From Bin87 sp965222895 (lineage in GTDB: Bacteria > Chloroflexota > Dehalococcoidia > Lucifugimonadales > UBA3495): 64,000 nucleotides of DNA. Positions 51,230 through 59,883 of the stretch are shown here, piece by piece; within the stretch, counting starts at the first letter, position 1, and the number at the start of each line of letters is the position of its first letter. Location: NCBI GenBank assembly GCA_965222895.1, contig CBDCVB010000001.1, forward strand, positions 434,001 through 498,000. The letters run 5' to 3'. The notes beneath the pieces were generated by a model. It was given only the letters and a program-made list of their open reading frames with translations, ran no database searches and was not told the origin of the DNA. A program made the position numbers and the translations under genes.

Positions 51230-51928
51230 CTAGGTGGATAAGGGCTGCATCATTCCGTATCCAACGTTCTTCACGGTGCGGAAGTAGGTGGTGGCGCCGG
51301 TTTCCAGCTTGTAGCGCAGCCGCCGGATGTGTACGTCCACAGTGCGCGTGCCGCCAATGTTTTCCACGCCCCACACGTTGGCCAGCAACTGGTCGCGGGT
51401 GAATACCTTGCCCACGTTCTGCATCAGGAAGTGCAGGAGCTGAAACTCCAGCCACGCCAAATCCACTGGCCGGCCGTTGGCGATAACCTGGTAAGTCACC
51501 GGGTTTAGCATAATGTTGCCCACTCGTATCGCTTCGGCAGCGGCCGTAGCGTCCGACTGTCGTTGGGCCAGTCGCAGGATTCGCTTGATCAGCTCGGTAG
51601 GAGCGCAGGGAATAGCTACGAAATCGTCCGAATCGTGGTACAGGTCGGGCGCATCCAGGTCTTCGCCGGCCACGCAGCGCAAAACCGGTGGCGCATTGTC
51701 GTCGCGGTTGGGAAAGTTGCCCTCTGCCTCGGGCGACAGCAGCAGCACCATAGGAACCTCGCCACTATAGTAGTGGGAGGCGACGTAGTCCAGCTCCGGT
51801 CCCAGCAGCACGATGTTGCCGGTGTCGGCGGCCGCTACCAGTGCGCCGTCTACGTCATCCCAACCTTTGCCCAGCAGCAGCACGCGGGCGGACGGAGACT
51901 GGACGTTGGGGCGGTTGCTGATTGTCAT
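51230..51928 (-). CDS. OmpR-type winged-helix regulator with degenerate receiver
   Basis: 232 residues. The C-terminal 95 residues are a clear Trans_reg_C domain (LEFQLLHFLMQNVGKVFTRD, TVDVHIRRLRYKLE). The N-terminal half has receiver-like strands but the phosphorylation Asp is absent (NIVLLGPELDY in its place) and the acidic pocket is not convincing. It probably senses something other than phosphorylation. No histidine kinase nearby. Confidence 0.85.
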   Translation of the reverse strand: MTISNRPNVQSPSARVLLLGKGWDDVDGALVAAADTGNIVLLGPELDYVASHYYSGEVPMVLLLSPEAEGNFPNRDDNAPPVLRCVAGEDLDAPDLYHDSDDFVAIPCAPTELIKRILRLAQRQSDATAAAEAIRVGNIMLNPVTYQVIANGRPVDLAWLEFQLLHFLMQNVGKVFTRDQLLANVWGVENIGGTRTVDVHIRRLRYKLETGATTYFRTVKNVGYGMMQPLST

Positions 51929-52064
51929 TGCGATGCGGCTAGTTATATCGACTGCACTTTCCGGGCATACTCCAATTTTGCCGCCAACGCGTTAACGGGG
52001 CATTACGAAATGGTTACGCTTTTGTTACGCCATTTCCAACATAAGCGGATGCAAAAGTTGCCCT

Positions 52065-52811
52065 TTAACGACCTTCCGTCAGTCGATGGGCCAGGGATTC
52101 GGGCAGGCCGGCGTCCCGTATTTTCGCCTGCGTCGTTGCGATGTCGTACTCCGTCCGGAAGTGTTCCATCGCGCCCGGCCAGCGCCCGGCGTCGCTGTCA
52201 TACAGCACGTATGACGCTCGCCAGTCGCCATCCCGAGGCTGACCGACGCTGCCCGGATTGACAATCAATCGCTGGCCGGGTTCGAGTCGCAACGGGCTGG
52301 ACAGGTTCAGCAGACCGCCTTCAACGCGGTAGCCCAGCTCAGTCCACAACAGCGGGATGTGAGAATGTCCAACCAGGCAAAACTGCGTCGGCAGCAGACT
52401 GAAGGTCGCCAGCGCCGCATCCTGGCTCAGGAGGTACTCCGACACGTGGTCGCGCAGGCTACCGTGCACCATCGTGAATTTTCCTGACGCCTGCACCTCC
52501 GGCAAGCCGTTCAGGTATTCCAGCTCCGCACCGGACAGTTGAGCAGCCGTCCATATAGCGGCAGCGCGGGCGGCGCCGTTGAACAGGATCGGATCAATCT
52601 TGCCCACCGCCGCGTGGTCATGGTTGCCGGCGATGGACACGCTGGGCAGGCTTTGCAGCAGGGCGATGCAGGCGGAAGGGTCAGCGTTGTAACCCACCAG
52701 ATCGCCCAGGAACCACACGCGGTCGTACCCGCCCCGGCGTTTGGCATCGGCCAGCACCGCCTCAAAGGCCTCCAGGTTGGCGTGTATGTCGGAGAGAATC
52801 AGGGCTCGCAC
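52065..52811 (-). CDS. YfcE/MJ0936-like metallophosphoesterase
   Basis: 248 residues with the calcineurin-type motifs SDIHANLEAFEAV, GDLVGYNADP, GNHDH, VHGS and GHSHIP. It likely hydrolyses phosphodiesters or phosphomonoesters. A GTG start at 52811 begins the conserved RALILSDIH strand; the open frame upstream to 52889 consists of the dispersed ATGGATGGACAGG repeat and is not part of the gene. Confidence 0.88.
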   Translation of the reverse strand: MRALILSDIHANLEAFEAVLADAKRRGGYDRVWFLGDLVGYNADPSACIALLQSLPSVSIAGNHDHAAVGKIDPILFNGAARAAAIWTAAQLSGAELEYLNGLPEVQASGKFTMVHGSLRDHVSEYLLSQDAALATFSLLPTQFCLVGHSHIPLLWTELGYRVEGGLLNLSSPLRLEPGQRLIVNPGSVGQPRDGDWRASYVLYDSDAGRWPGAMEHFRTEYDIATTQAKIRDAGLPESLAHRLTEGR

Positions 52812-52916
52812 GGGGGTATGGTAGCACAGGGGGAGAGGTGGTATTTCGCATGGATGGACAGGGTGGATGAGATGTGGATTTGAATTCAATAACGCGCTGC
52901 GTTAATATGGAAGTCC

Positions 52917-53195
52917 ATGAATCGTTTCAGGAACCGTGACACCGAGGCTTTTTTCAACGGTCAAAGTATGCGGCACCTGCCGAGCGATATTCAACGGCGC
53001 GCTCGAATGAGATTGCAGCGTGTTGTTGCAGCAACAATGTTCAATGACCTCCGGTTGCCTCCTTCTCATCGGCTGGAGGCTCTCCATGGCGACCGCGCGG
53101 GCCGGCATAATATCCGCATCAATGATCAGTGGCGCGTTTGCTTTCGCTGGACGGACCAGGGGGCAATGGACATCGAGGTCACCGACTATCATTAG
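52917..53195 (+). CDS. higB: HigB-type toxin (RelE superfamily)
   Basis: 92 residues with the HigB pattern: NRDTEAFFNGQ, RRARMRLQRVVAA, LRLPPSHRLEALHGDRAGRHNIRINDQWRVCFRW. HigB cuts mRNA at the ribosome. It is followed 10 bp later by its HigA antitoxin, toxin first, the usual hig order. Confidence 0.9.
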   Translation: MNRFRNRDTEAFFNGQSMRHLPSDIQRRARMRLQRVVAATMFNDLRLPPSHRLEALHGDRAGRHNIRINDQWRVCFRWTDQGAMDIEVTDYH

Positions 53196-53205
53196 GGAGG
53201 GACTT

Positions 53206-53496
53206 ATGACCGCGGCTGACCCCATTCATCCCGGCGAGCATCTGGCAGAGATGCTGGATGAACTCGGCATTACCCAGTACCGCCTGGCGCAGGCTATTGG
53301 CGTAGCCCCAATACGCATTAATCAAATCGTGCATCGGCGCCGTTCCATTACTGCTGACACCGCACTGCGCCTCGGCCAAGCCCTGGGCACGTCTCCCGAG
53401 TTCTGGCTGAACCTGCAACGGATGTACGACCTTGACGTGGCCCGCGCCAAAACAGACACCAGCGCCATTGAGCCGCTGGTCAATACAGCAGCCTGA
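53206..53496 (+). CDS. higA: HigA-type antitoxin (XRE family)
   Basis: 96 residues: IHPGEHLAEMLDELGITQYRLAQAIGV then the helix-turn-helix APIRINQIVHRRRSITADTALRL. It neutralises HigB and represses the operon. AGGGAGGG upstream of ATG 53206 is a strong ribosome site; the frame's earlier ATG lies inside higB. Confidence 0.92.
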   Translation: MTAADPIHPGEHLAEMLDELGITQYRLAQAIGVAPIRINQIVHRRRSITADTALRLGQALGTSPEFWLNLQRMYDLDVARAKTDTSAIEPLVNTAA

Positions 53497-53539
53497 AAAA
53501 CCGAACGTATGCTATCGCACTGCTTTTTGGGAGGTCGCT

Positions 53540-54544
53540 ATGCTTAATAACCCCACCGTCCACATCATCGCCACCGGCGGCAGCATCGCCGGCGTCGGGC
53601 CGGACCGGATGGACTACATCCGCTACCCCGAAATTGGCGACCATCTGGTGATTGCCGATAATCTGGCGCGCGTTCCGGAGATTGGCGAGCATTTCAACAT
53701 CATTGCCGAGGATATGGTCAGCGTGGGCAGCACCGCCATCGGCCCTGCCAACTGGATCGCGCTCGCCGAACGTATCCACGCCATCGTCCGCGACGAGCCT
53801 GACACTGCCGGCATCGTGATTACCCACGGCACGGCGACGCTGGAAGAGACCGCTTACTTCCTGCACCTGACCGTTAAAACCGACCGCCCCGTGGTGATTA
53901 CCGGAGCAATGCGCCCGCCCACGTCAATTAGCACCGACGCCGACCTGAACCTGATGGACGCCGTGCGCATCGCCGCCACGCCGGACGCCGCCGGCATGGG
54001 TGTGCTGACCGTGCTGAACAATGAGATTCACTGCGCCCGGGACGTTTACAAGTCCAACACGCTGCGGGTGGAAACCTTCAAGCCCAACGAGCTGGGTTTC
54101 CTGGGCTATGCCGACTCTGACCACCAGGTGGTTTTCTACCGACGCCCTTTCCGTAAACACACCACCGACACACCCTTCACAGTGGATGGCCGCACCGACC
54201 TGCCGCGGGTGGACATCGTGTACGCCTACGCCGGAGCCGACGGAATGCTGATCGACGCCGTGCGCGCCCACGGGTCAGCCGGTCTGGTGCTGGCCGGGTT
54301 TGGCGCCGGCACCTTCCCGCCCGCCGTAATAACCGCCGCCGAGCAGGCCGTGGCCGACGGGATGCCGGTAGTGCTCGCCAGCCGCTCCAGCGCCGGCCGC
54401 GTCGTGATGACACCACGCAAAGCCGAGCAGGGCTTCATCGTGTCAGACAATCTGATGCCGCAGAAAGCCCGTCTTTTGCTGATGCTGGCCCTGACGGTAA
54501 CCACCAACCGCGCCGAACTGCAGCAAATGTTCTACGAATACTAA
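53540..54544 (+). CDS. asparaginase family protein with altered second catalytic motif
   Basis: 334 residues of the L-asparaginase (AnsA/AnsB) family. First motif ATGGSIAG carries catalytic T12, with Ser in place of the usual second Thr. Second motif reads THGTATLEETAYF: T98 is present but the adjacent Asp (D90 in E. coli AnsB) is Ala99. K171 in RDVYKSNT is kept. Loss of the Asp that helps bind substrate amino group suggests a different substrate or low activity. GGGAGG supports the start. Confidence 0.88.
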   Translation: MLNNPTVHIIATGGSIAGVGPDRMDYIRYPEIGDHLVIADNLARVPEIGEHFNIIAEDMVSVGSTAIGPANWIALAERIHAIVRDEPDTAGIVITHGTATLEETAYFLHLTVKTDRPVVITGAMRPPTSISTDADLNLMDAVRIAATPDAAGMGVLTVLNNEIHCARDVYKSNTLRVETFKPNELGFLGYADSDHQVVFYRRPFRKHTTDTPFTVDGRTDLPRVDIVYAYAGADGMLIDAVRAHGSAGLVLAGFGAGTFPPAVITAAEQAVADGMPVVLASRSSAGRVVMTPRKAEQGFIVSDNLMPQKARLLLMLALTVTTNRAELQQMFYEY

Positions 54545-54574
54545 CCCCCGCCCCTCGCCGGTGAGGGGCGGGGG
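54545..54574. terminator. bidirectional hairpin between convergent genes
   Basis: A perfect 12-bp stem CCCCCGCCCCTC / GAGGGGCGGGGG with loop GCCGGT sits directly between the stops of the asparaginase and the SDR gene. No T-run. Confidence 0.5.
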
Positions 54575-54581
54575 TCTGGGG

Positions 54582-55430
54582 TTAGCTCATTTCGGAGCCG
54601 CCTGAGACGCTGATGGAGAGGCCGGTCATATAGTCGGATTCGGCGGAAGAGAGGAAGGCGGCGGCGCGGGCGATATCGTCGCCCTGAGCGATGCGCCCCA
54701 TGGGGACCCGCAGCTCGCGCTCGCGCACCATGAGGGCCCGGTGTTCCTCGCCGGACACGCCCTCGGGTGCCAGGGCGGCGGCGATGAAGTCCACGCGTTC
54801 AGTGTCCACCAGGCCCGGGCAAATAGCGTTGACGTTGACCTTGTAAGGGGCCATTTCGTGGGCCAGCGATTGGGTGAAGCCGATGACGGCGAACTTGCTG
54901 GCACAGTAGGCTCCGTAGCGGGCGATGCCGCGCTTGCCGGCGCCTGAGGAGATGTTGATTATCTTGCCGGGGCCACCGCGTGCGACCATGTGGCGGGCAA
55001 CCTCGCGGCTGACCAGGTAGGTGCCACGGACGTTGACGCGCATCACCTCGTCAAAAGCGTCTTCTTCCAGTTCGACGATGAGTACCCGGTCGCGGCCAGG
55101 GCGGGAGCCGGCGTTATTGACCAGGATGTCGATCTGGCCGTACTCGTCGAGGACCTCGTTGACCATGGCGTGGACCTGGGCGCTGTCGGCGACGTCGTAG
55201 TAGAGCCCGCTGCTGCGGCGACCCATGTCCTGAATCTCTTTGACCACGCTGGGCAAGCCCTCCCAGCCGTCCAGACGGTCTTCGGTGCGGATTGCGTCCA
55301 GGGATGCTTCGACGTCGGTAACGACGACGTCGGCGCCCTCGGCGGCCAGACGGGTGGCGATGGCGCGACCGATGCCGTGGCGCCCACCGGCGCCGGTAAC
55401 GAGGGCTACTTTTCCGCTGAGGTCGTACAT
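54582..55430 (-). CDS. SDR family NAD(P)-dependent oxidoreductase
   Basis: 282 residues: cofactor motif TGAGGRHGIGRAIA, NNAGS, IINISSGAGKRG and the YxxxK pair in YGAYCASKFAV. The ACPGLVDTE-like region reads ICPGLVDTERV. Unrelated in detail to the SDR at 20786. GGAGATC precedes the start. Confidence 0.92.
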   Translation of the reverse strand: MYDLSGKVALVTGAGGRHGIGRAIATRLAAEGADVVVTDVEASLDAIRTEDRLDGWEGLPSVVKEIQDMGRRSSGLYYDVADSAQVHAMVNEVLDEYGQIDILVNNAGSRPGRDRVLIVELEEDAFDEVMRVNVRGTYLVSREVARHMVARGGPGKIINISSGAGKRGIARYGAYCASKFAVIGFTQSLAHEMAPYKVNVNAICPGLVDTERVDFIAAALAPEGVSGEEHRALMVRERELRVPMGRIAQGDDIARAAAFLSSAESDYMTGLSISVSGGSEMS

Positions 55431-55459
55431 ATCTGATCTCCGTAGTGTTAGTGAGGGGT

Positions 55460-56203
55460 TTATTCGGGTTGCAGATCGCCCATGGGGATGGCGTACCAGA
55501 AAAGATGTTCAGAAGTGACGGCATCGCGGATATGATGGTCGATGACGACGCCGGCGACGGCAGGAATGGCCGGGCTTCCGGTGAAGCGGGTGAGGTATCG
55601 AGCATTACGCCGGGCGCGGTGAGTGTCGCGTCCGTTGACTGTGAAGGAAGCTTCGACAGCCACGTAGTTCGTCTCGCCGGATTGATTGGTGGCCTGGAAA
55701 ACAAGGTCGGCGCGGTGGAAGCTCCTGAGGTCATCGCGTTCGATGGTATCGGTGTCGATGTTCTCGGTGAGGTTCATCAAGTCGCGGCGTGTAAGAGTCG
55801 CGACGTAAGTGAGGCCCAAATCAGAAGCGAGCAAGGGCGCTTCGTCGCGGGCGATGTCATAGACGATGCGGCCTCTGATGTCACCCATCTGGGTACGGAC
55901 GGAGCCCATGTTGTTTTCGAGCCGCTCCTGGCTTTCGACGAGTTGGTCCATTCGACTGGCCATCTGGTCCATTCGGCTGGCCAGTTGGTCAACTCGGCTG
56001 GCCAGTTGGTCAACTCGCTCGATGAGCTGGTCTAGCCGGACGGCAATCTGGTCCACCCGGTCGGCGAGGCGGGCGACGGTTTCAGGGAGGGCGAGGAGTT
56101 CGCGGGTGAGAACGCGCGCGCGCACGGCATCCAGCAACTGCGGATTTTCGTCCAGGATGCGGAGCAGGTCATCGATGTTGTTGAACGAAGTCATCAAGTG
56201 CAT
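55460..56203 (-). CDS. coiled-coil protein with nuclease-like C-terminal domain
   Basis: 247 residues. Residues 50-100 are a heptad coiled coil of RVDQLASRMDQL units. The C-terminal domain has HRADLVFQATNQSGETNYVAVEASF, an Asp and Glu spaced as in PD-(D/E)XK folds, then HRARRNARYLTRFTG. This matches the layout of the 28511-29362 protein (coiled coil, then D...ExS core), so the two form a family in this genome. An ATG at 56194 is an equally likely start. Confidence 0.7.
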   Translation of the reverse strand: MHLMTSFNNIDDLLRILDENPQLLDAVRARVLTRELLALPETVARLADRVDQIAVRLDQLIERVDQLASRVDQLASRMDQMASRMDQLVESQERLENNMGSVRTQMGDIRGRIVYDIARDEAPLLASDLGLTYVATLTRRDLMNLTENIDTDTIERDDLRSFHRADLVFQATNQSGETNYVAVEASFTVNGRDTHRARRNARYLTRFTGSPAIPAVAGVVIDHHIRDAVTSEHLFWYAIPMGDLQPE

Positions 56204-56237
56204 AGACCGGGGCAGTGTCCGGACATCTTAACAGAAG

Positions 56238-56804
56238 TCAGGTCGGTTCGGGTGGCGCACTGCGGGCTATCCGGCTACGGACGAAGCGGAAGGCGATGAC
56301 GGCCAATGCGATGTCGACAACCACCCCAACGGCGGCATTCACCAATGCGAATATCAATCCAGCGGGCTTGTCGAGGCCCACGGCGATTATGGACGGTATG
56401 GCGGCAGCCAACAGGCCAAAGGTCACGGTTGTGTTTGCAATGCCGATGAGCAGTCCGAATCCGCTTCCGACGATTGCTCCTTTGCGGATGGTGAGACTGG
56501 ACCGACCTCCCAGCGCGGCCACGACGGCTCCGGACAGAGTGGCAAGCGCTGTGGTGAGGAGAATTCCGACGAAAATTATGGCGACGGCGGTGGGTAACAG
56601 GAAAGAGATTAAGTATGCAACGGCGCTGATGAAGCTGACGAGATAGAACCTGGCGATTGCGAAAGCGACTCCGATCACGGCGCCGACTAATGCGCTTTTT
56701 CGGTAACTCGCAGGTTCGCTCCCCGCTGCCGTGGCGATAACGGCGGCGGCAGCGGAGACGAAAACCTGGACCAGCGTTAAGGCGAAAATGACAGTTAAGA
56801 ACAC
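56238..56804 (-). CDS. hypothetical multi-pass membrane protein
   Basis: 188 residues with about five hydrophobic segments and little else; Ala/Val/Ile-rich. It lies 60 bp after the metal-type ABC ATPase on the same strand, but it is too short and lacks the motifs of an FecCD/ZnuB permease. Family not recognised. Confidence 0.6.
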   Translation of the reverse strand: MFLTVIFALTLVQVFVSAAAAVIATAAGSEPASYRKSALVGAVIGVAFAIARFYLVSFISAVAYLISFLLPTAVAIIFVGILLTTALATLSGAVVAALGGRSSLTIRKGAIVGSGFGLLIGIANTTVTFGLLAAAIPSIIAVGLDKPAGLIFALVNAAVGVVVDIALAVIAFRFVRSRIARSAPPEPT

Positions 56805-56864
56805 CGTTGGCGCGCCGAGGCAACCGGCGATTTGCGGTAGTCGTCGGCCAGGCGTGGGTGGCAG

Positions 56865-57740
56865 TTAGTCCCGGTGGGCAACATCGTCCGGCTGACCGGG
56901 CCAGCGGATTTGGTGGTCGTGGTGGTGGAGGGCGTAGGCTCCGCCGGCGGTGTGGACTACCAACTGGTGGCCGAAGACGTCGGCGAGGACGGATTCCAAC
57001 AGCACTTCTTCGGGTGGGCCGTAGGCAATGAGGCTCTGGTTGATGAGGGCGACGTCGCTGGCGCGGGCGGAGACGCAGGTAAGGTCGTGGGTGCTCATGA
57101 TGACGGTTGCGCCCCGGGCCCGCAGGCGGTCCAGGATGTCGAGGAAGCCATGCTGAGCGGTGGGGTCGAGGCCGTTCATCGGTTCGTCGAGGAGGAGAAT
57201 GGAAGGATCGGGGGCGATGGCGCGGGCGAGCAGGGCGCGGCGGCGTTGGCCCCCGGAGAGTTCGCCGACGGAGCGTTTCCGCAGGTGGGCCAGGTCAACG
57301 GTTTCTAGAGCGGCGGCGGCGGCGGCCTTGTTGGACTTGTTGTGCCAGCGGAACAGGCCACGCTGAGGCGTGAGTCCCATCATCACCACGTCCCAGACTG
57401 AAACCGGAAAATTCCAGTCCACCTGTTCCATCTGCGGCACGAAACCAATGTCCTTGCGCATCCGGATGCTCGCTTCACCGTGCACCAGTACGCTCCCCAT
57501 CTGGGGCTTGATGAGGCCGACGACGGATTTGAGCAGCGTTGATTTGCCGCCGCCGTTGGGCCCGACGACGCCGGCGAGGCTGCCGGTTTCCACGGAGAAG
57601 GAAACGTTCTGCAAGGCCACGGTGCGCCCGTAGCGGACGGTGAGGTCTTCGAAGGTAACGGCCTGGGGAGCGTGGCCTTGGTGGGTGTGGGTTTGGCCGT
57701 CGCGGGAGTGGGTGTGGCTGTGGGCCGGGCCAGTGTGCAT
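56865..57740 (-). CDS. metal-type ABC transporter ATPase with His-rich N-terminus
   Basis: 291 residues, ZnuC/MntB-like. Walker A GPNGGGKSTLL, signature LSGGQRRR, Walker B ILLLDEP and STHD switch are intact. The first 26 residues contain seven His (HTGPAHSHTHSRDGQTHTHQ), a likely metal-binding extension. The C-terminus also ends in a HHHDH cluster. No permease or binding protein is adjacent. ATG 57740 is used; the longer frame overlaps the VOC gene. Confidence 0.88.
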   Translation of the reverse strand: MHTGPAHSHTHSRDGQTHTHQGHAPQAVTFEDLTVRYGRTVALQNVSFSVETGSLAGVVGPNGGGKSTLLKSVVGLIKPQMGSVLVHGEASIRMRKDIGFVPQMEQVDWNFPVSVWDVVMMGLTPQRGLFRWHNKSNKAAAAAALETVDLAHLRKRSVGELSGGQRRRALLARAIAPDPSILLLDEPMNGLDPTAQHGFLDILDRLRARGATVIMSTHDLTCVSARASDVALINQSLIAYGPPEEVLLESVLADVFGHQLVVHTAGGAYALHHHDHQIRWPGQPDDVAHRD

Positions 57741-57744
57741 GGGG

Positions 57745-58671
57745 CTATTGCCTGAACCAGTCGTCGCCGGCCGGGGGCCAGGGGTTGTCGGGACTGAGCA
57801 CCTGGGACAGCTGGGTGAAGGCTCCCTTGAAGGTGGCGGGATGCAGCCAGATGCTGTTGAAGCCGAGGTTGACGTAGTTGTCGGTGCGGCGGGAAGTGGT
57901 GAACCGGATGTCCTGGGTTTGCAGGTAGGCGTCGGTGGCGAGGGAGTCGGCAATCTGGTAGATGGTCAGGTAGATGCCTTCGCCATAGCGGGTCAGGAAC
58001 CTTCCGGAGGGCGAGTCCGCGCTGGTGGGCTGGGCGAGTTCGATGAAGGTTTCCCGGTCGGCCAGGGGCAGGACGGCTATCTCCAGGTCGGTGAAGCTGA
58101 TCTCGAAGCGCCGGGTGGGTTGCAGGTCGAACATGCGCGCCCAATGGTCGATGGCGGCGTCCAGGTCGTGGACGATGACCGCCATCTGGCGGAGCTGGGA
58201 GGTAGCGGGCCGGTGGCCGTCCGATTGCCAGTCGGGGCCGGCGGCGGGCCAGGGATTGGCGGGGTCGGTAACCTCGACGATTTCCAGAAAAGCGCCATTG
58301 CAGGATGCGGGGTGCAGGAAGGCGGAGCGGGAGCCTTCCTGCTCGGTTTCGCCGGTGATGCGCACGCCCATATCGCGCAGATGGGGGATGAGCTGGTCGT
58401 ACTCGGTGGTCTCGAAGATGATGAGATAAGGCGCCTCACCGCGACGCTGGAGGAAGCGAGCGCCGGCGGAGGTCTCAACCGGGGCATCATGGCTCGGAGC
58501 CAGCAACTCGACGAAGGTGCCATTGCCGGCGGACAGGATGGCGTTATCGAGGCCGAACTGGGGCAACGTACCGGTGCGGGACGGCTGCATGCCCAGGATG
58601 CGGCCATAGAGGTCGATGCCATCGGTCAGGTTGTTCACCATCATGGCGACCTGGCGGAGCTTGTGCAGCAT
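57745..58671 (-). CDS. two-domain VOC (glyoxalase/bleomycin resistance-like) protein
   Basis: 308 residues with two tandem vicinal-oxygen-chelate modules (about 1-140 and 155-290), each starting with LRQVAMMVNNLT/LRQMAVIVHDLD and ending with WLHPA/FLHPA plus a Glu-like ligand region. Candidate function is a metal-dependent lyase or dioxygenase. It lies 4 bp upstream of the ABC ATPase. ATG 58671 follows GAGGGG. Confidence 0.82.
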   Translation of the reverse strand: MLHKLRQVAMMVNNLTDGIDLYGRILGMQPSRTGTLPQFGLDNAILSAGNGTFVELLAPSHDAPVETSAGARFLQRRGEAPYLIIFETTEYDQLIPHLRDMGVRITGETEQEGSRSAFLHPASCNGAFLEIVEVTDPANPWPAAGPDWQSDGHRPATSQLRQMAVIVHDLDAAIDHWARMFDLQPTRRFEISFTDLEIAVLPLADRETFIELAQPTSADSPSGRFLTRYGEGIYLTIYQIADSLATDAYLQTQDIRFTTSRRTDNYVNLGFNSIWLHPATFKGAFTQLSQVLSPDNPWPPAGDDWFRQ

Positions 58672-58752
58672 GATTGCGTTTTCCCCTCGCAGCGTCCGCA
58701 CCCGGCCCGGTCCCGCCAGGCGGATGGAGCGGGTTTGGACGGCGGTAGCTGG

Positions 58753-59193
58753 TTAGTCGCGGGAGGGCAGGTTGAGCAGGGCGGTACCAATAATATAGGG
58801 GCGGTCGGGAACTGGGCCGGTCATGGTGATGTCGCACTGAATCTGATTGACGCCGTTTTCCTGGCTGGTGTCGCTAACCTGGAAACCGACGTGCAGGGGT
58901 TGGTTATGGGGAACGGAACCGCGAAAGACGAGGTCGAGGTCGGCGACGGTGTTGGGGCCAGCCCAGTCGGTGAGAGCCCGGGAAACGAGGGCCATGCTCA
59001 TGATGCCTGGCACGATGGGACCAGCGAGTCCGATGCGCTCGGCCTCGGCCTGGTCGGTGAACCGGTTGGGGTGTGGGTTGCCCCACAGGGAACAGAAGTC
59101 GATGACCTGTTCGTCGGTTACCGACAGGATGATGGGGCCAATTTCGTCGCCGAGTTCGGTGTCTTCGAAATATAGTTTGGCGGATTCTGGCAT
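58753..59193 (-). CDS. MaoC-like hot-dog dehydratase
   Basis: 146 residues, hot-dog fold with the hydratase 2 pattern LSVTDEQVIDFCSLWGNPHPNRFTDQ and GLAGPIVPGIMSMALVSRAL. The Asp and His of the MaoC catalytic site are replaced or shifted (NPHPNR), so activity is likely but substrate unknown. It forms a pair with the MaoC N-domain protein at 59409. Confidence 0.82.
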   Translation of the reverse strand: MPESAKLYFEDTELGDEIGPIILSVTDEQVIDFCSLWGNPHPNRFTDQAEAERIGLAGPIVPGIMSMALVSRALTDWAGPNTVADLDLVFRGSVPHNQPLHVGFQVSDTSQENGVNQIQCDITMTGPVPDRPYIIGTALLNLPSRD

Positions 59194-59266
59194 ATTGAGG
59201 TGTACTCCGGTAAGGGTGGCGGCCCTCGCCCCGGCTCTCTTCCGGGGGAGACCATTGCGTAATCTG

Positions 59267-59352
59267 TCATTGCGATGAGCGAAGGCGATGAGCGAAGCGA
59301 CGTGGCAATTCCGGACTGAGCACAACGACCGTCGCCACGGTGCGCTCATGAG
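59267..59352. repeat. degraded TGTCATTGCGAG repeat
   Basis: TCTGTCATTGCGATGAGCGAAG with an internal duplication, then GTGGCAATTCC and a weak right arm. The 215-bp gap holds no other feature. Confidence 0.6.
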
Positions 59353-59408
59353 TTCCGGCCTGCGCCCGAACGACGGTTTTGTATGGTTCTCCAGGGGGCG
59401 AGAGTAAC

Positions 59409-59861
59409 CTATTCTCTGACGACCTGGGAGCGTTGGACTTCGGCGACGATGGCGCCGTCCTGGTTACGGAAGGTGGTTTCCCAAACGACGTGAACCATTG
59501 TGCCGGAGCGACCGGTTTTGGTGTAAACGTCTTTCAGATGGGATGAGGCGGTGAGGCGATCGCCGGCCACGATTGGCGCCTTGGGTTCGACGCGCTGGCC
59601 GCCGTGGAACTGGCGCCCCCTGAACTGCAGGTTGATGTCAGGCAATTCGCCCCGCTCGAAGAGGGCGCACAGGGTGGGCGGGGCCAGGATGTTGGCGTAA
59701 CCGGCCTGTCGCGCGGCGTCGGCGTCGGTGAATATGGGGTTATCCTCGCCGACGCTGCGGGTATAGGTGGTGATGATTTCGGGGGTGACGTCGAAGGGGC
59801 CGGATTCGTGCTCAACGCCGTAGAGGGAGTGGTCGTAGTCGTAGTCGATCTGGGTGGGCAT
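59409..59861 (-). CDS. MaoC N-terminal-domain dehydratase (FAS1_DH-like)
   Basis: 150 residues. The pattern DVTPEIITTYTRSVGEDNPIFTDADAARQAGYANILAPPT and later FHGGQRVEPKAPIVAGDRL matches the UPF0336/FAS1 dehydratase N-domain family, which usually pairs with a MaoC partner like that at 58753. ATG 59861 follows GGAG; the longer frame to 60182 overlaps the PHP gene and is not used. Confidence 0.85.
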   Translation of the reverse strand: MPTQIDYDYDHSLYGVEHESGPFDVTPEIITTYTRSVGEDNPIFTDADAARQAGYANILAPPTLCALFERGELPDINLQFRGRQFHGGQRVEPKAPIVAGDRLTASSHLKDVYTKTGRSGTMVHVVWETTFRNQDGAIVAEVQRSQVVRE

Positions 59862-59883
59862 GGGATGGCTCCAAAGGGCTGGA

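Noticed and set aside
57741..57953. Extension of the ABC ATPase into the VOC gene
   Set aside because: The added residues are Pro/Thr/Ser-rich low-complexity sequence from an alternative frame of the VOC gene.
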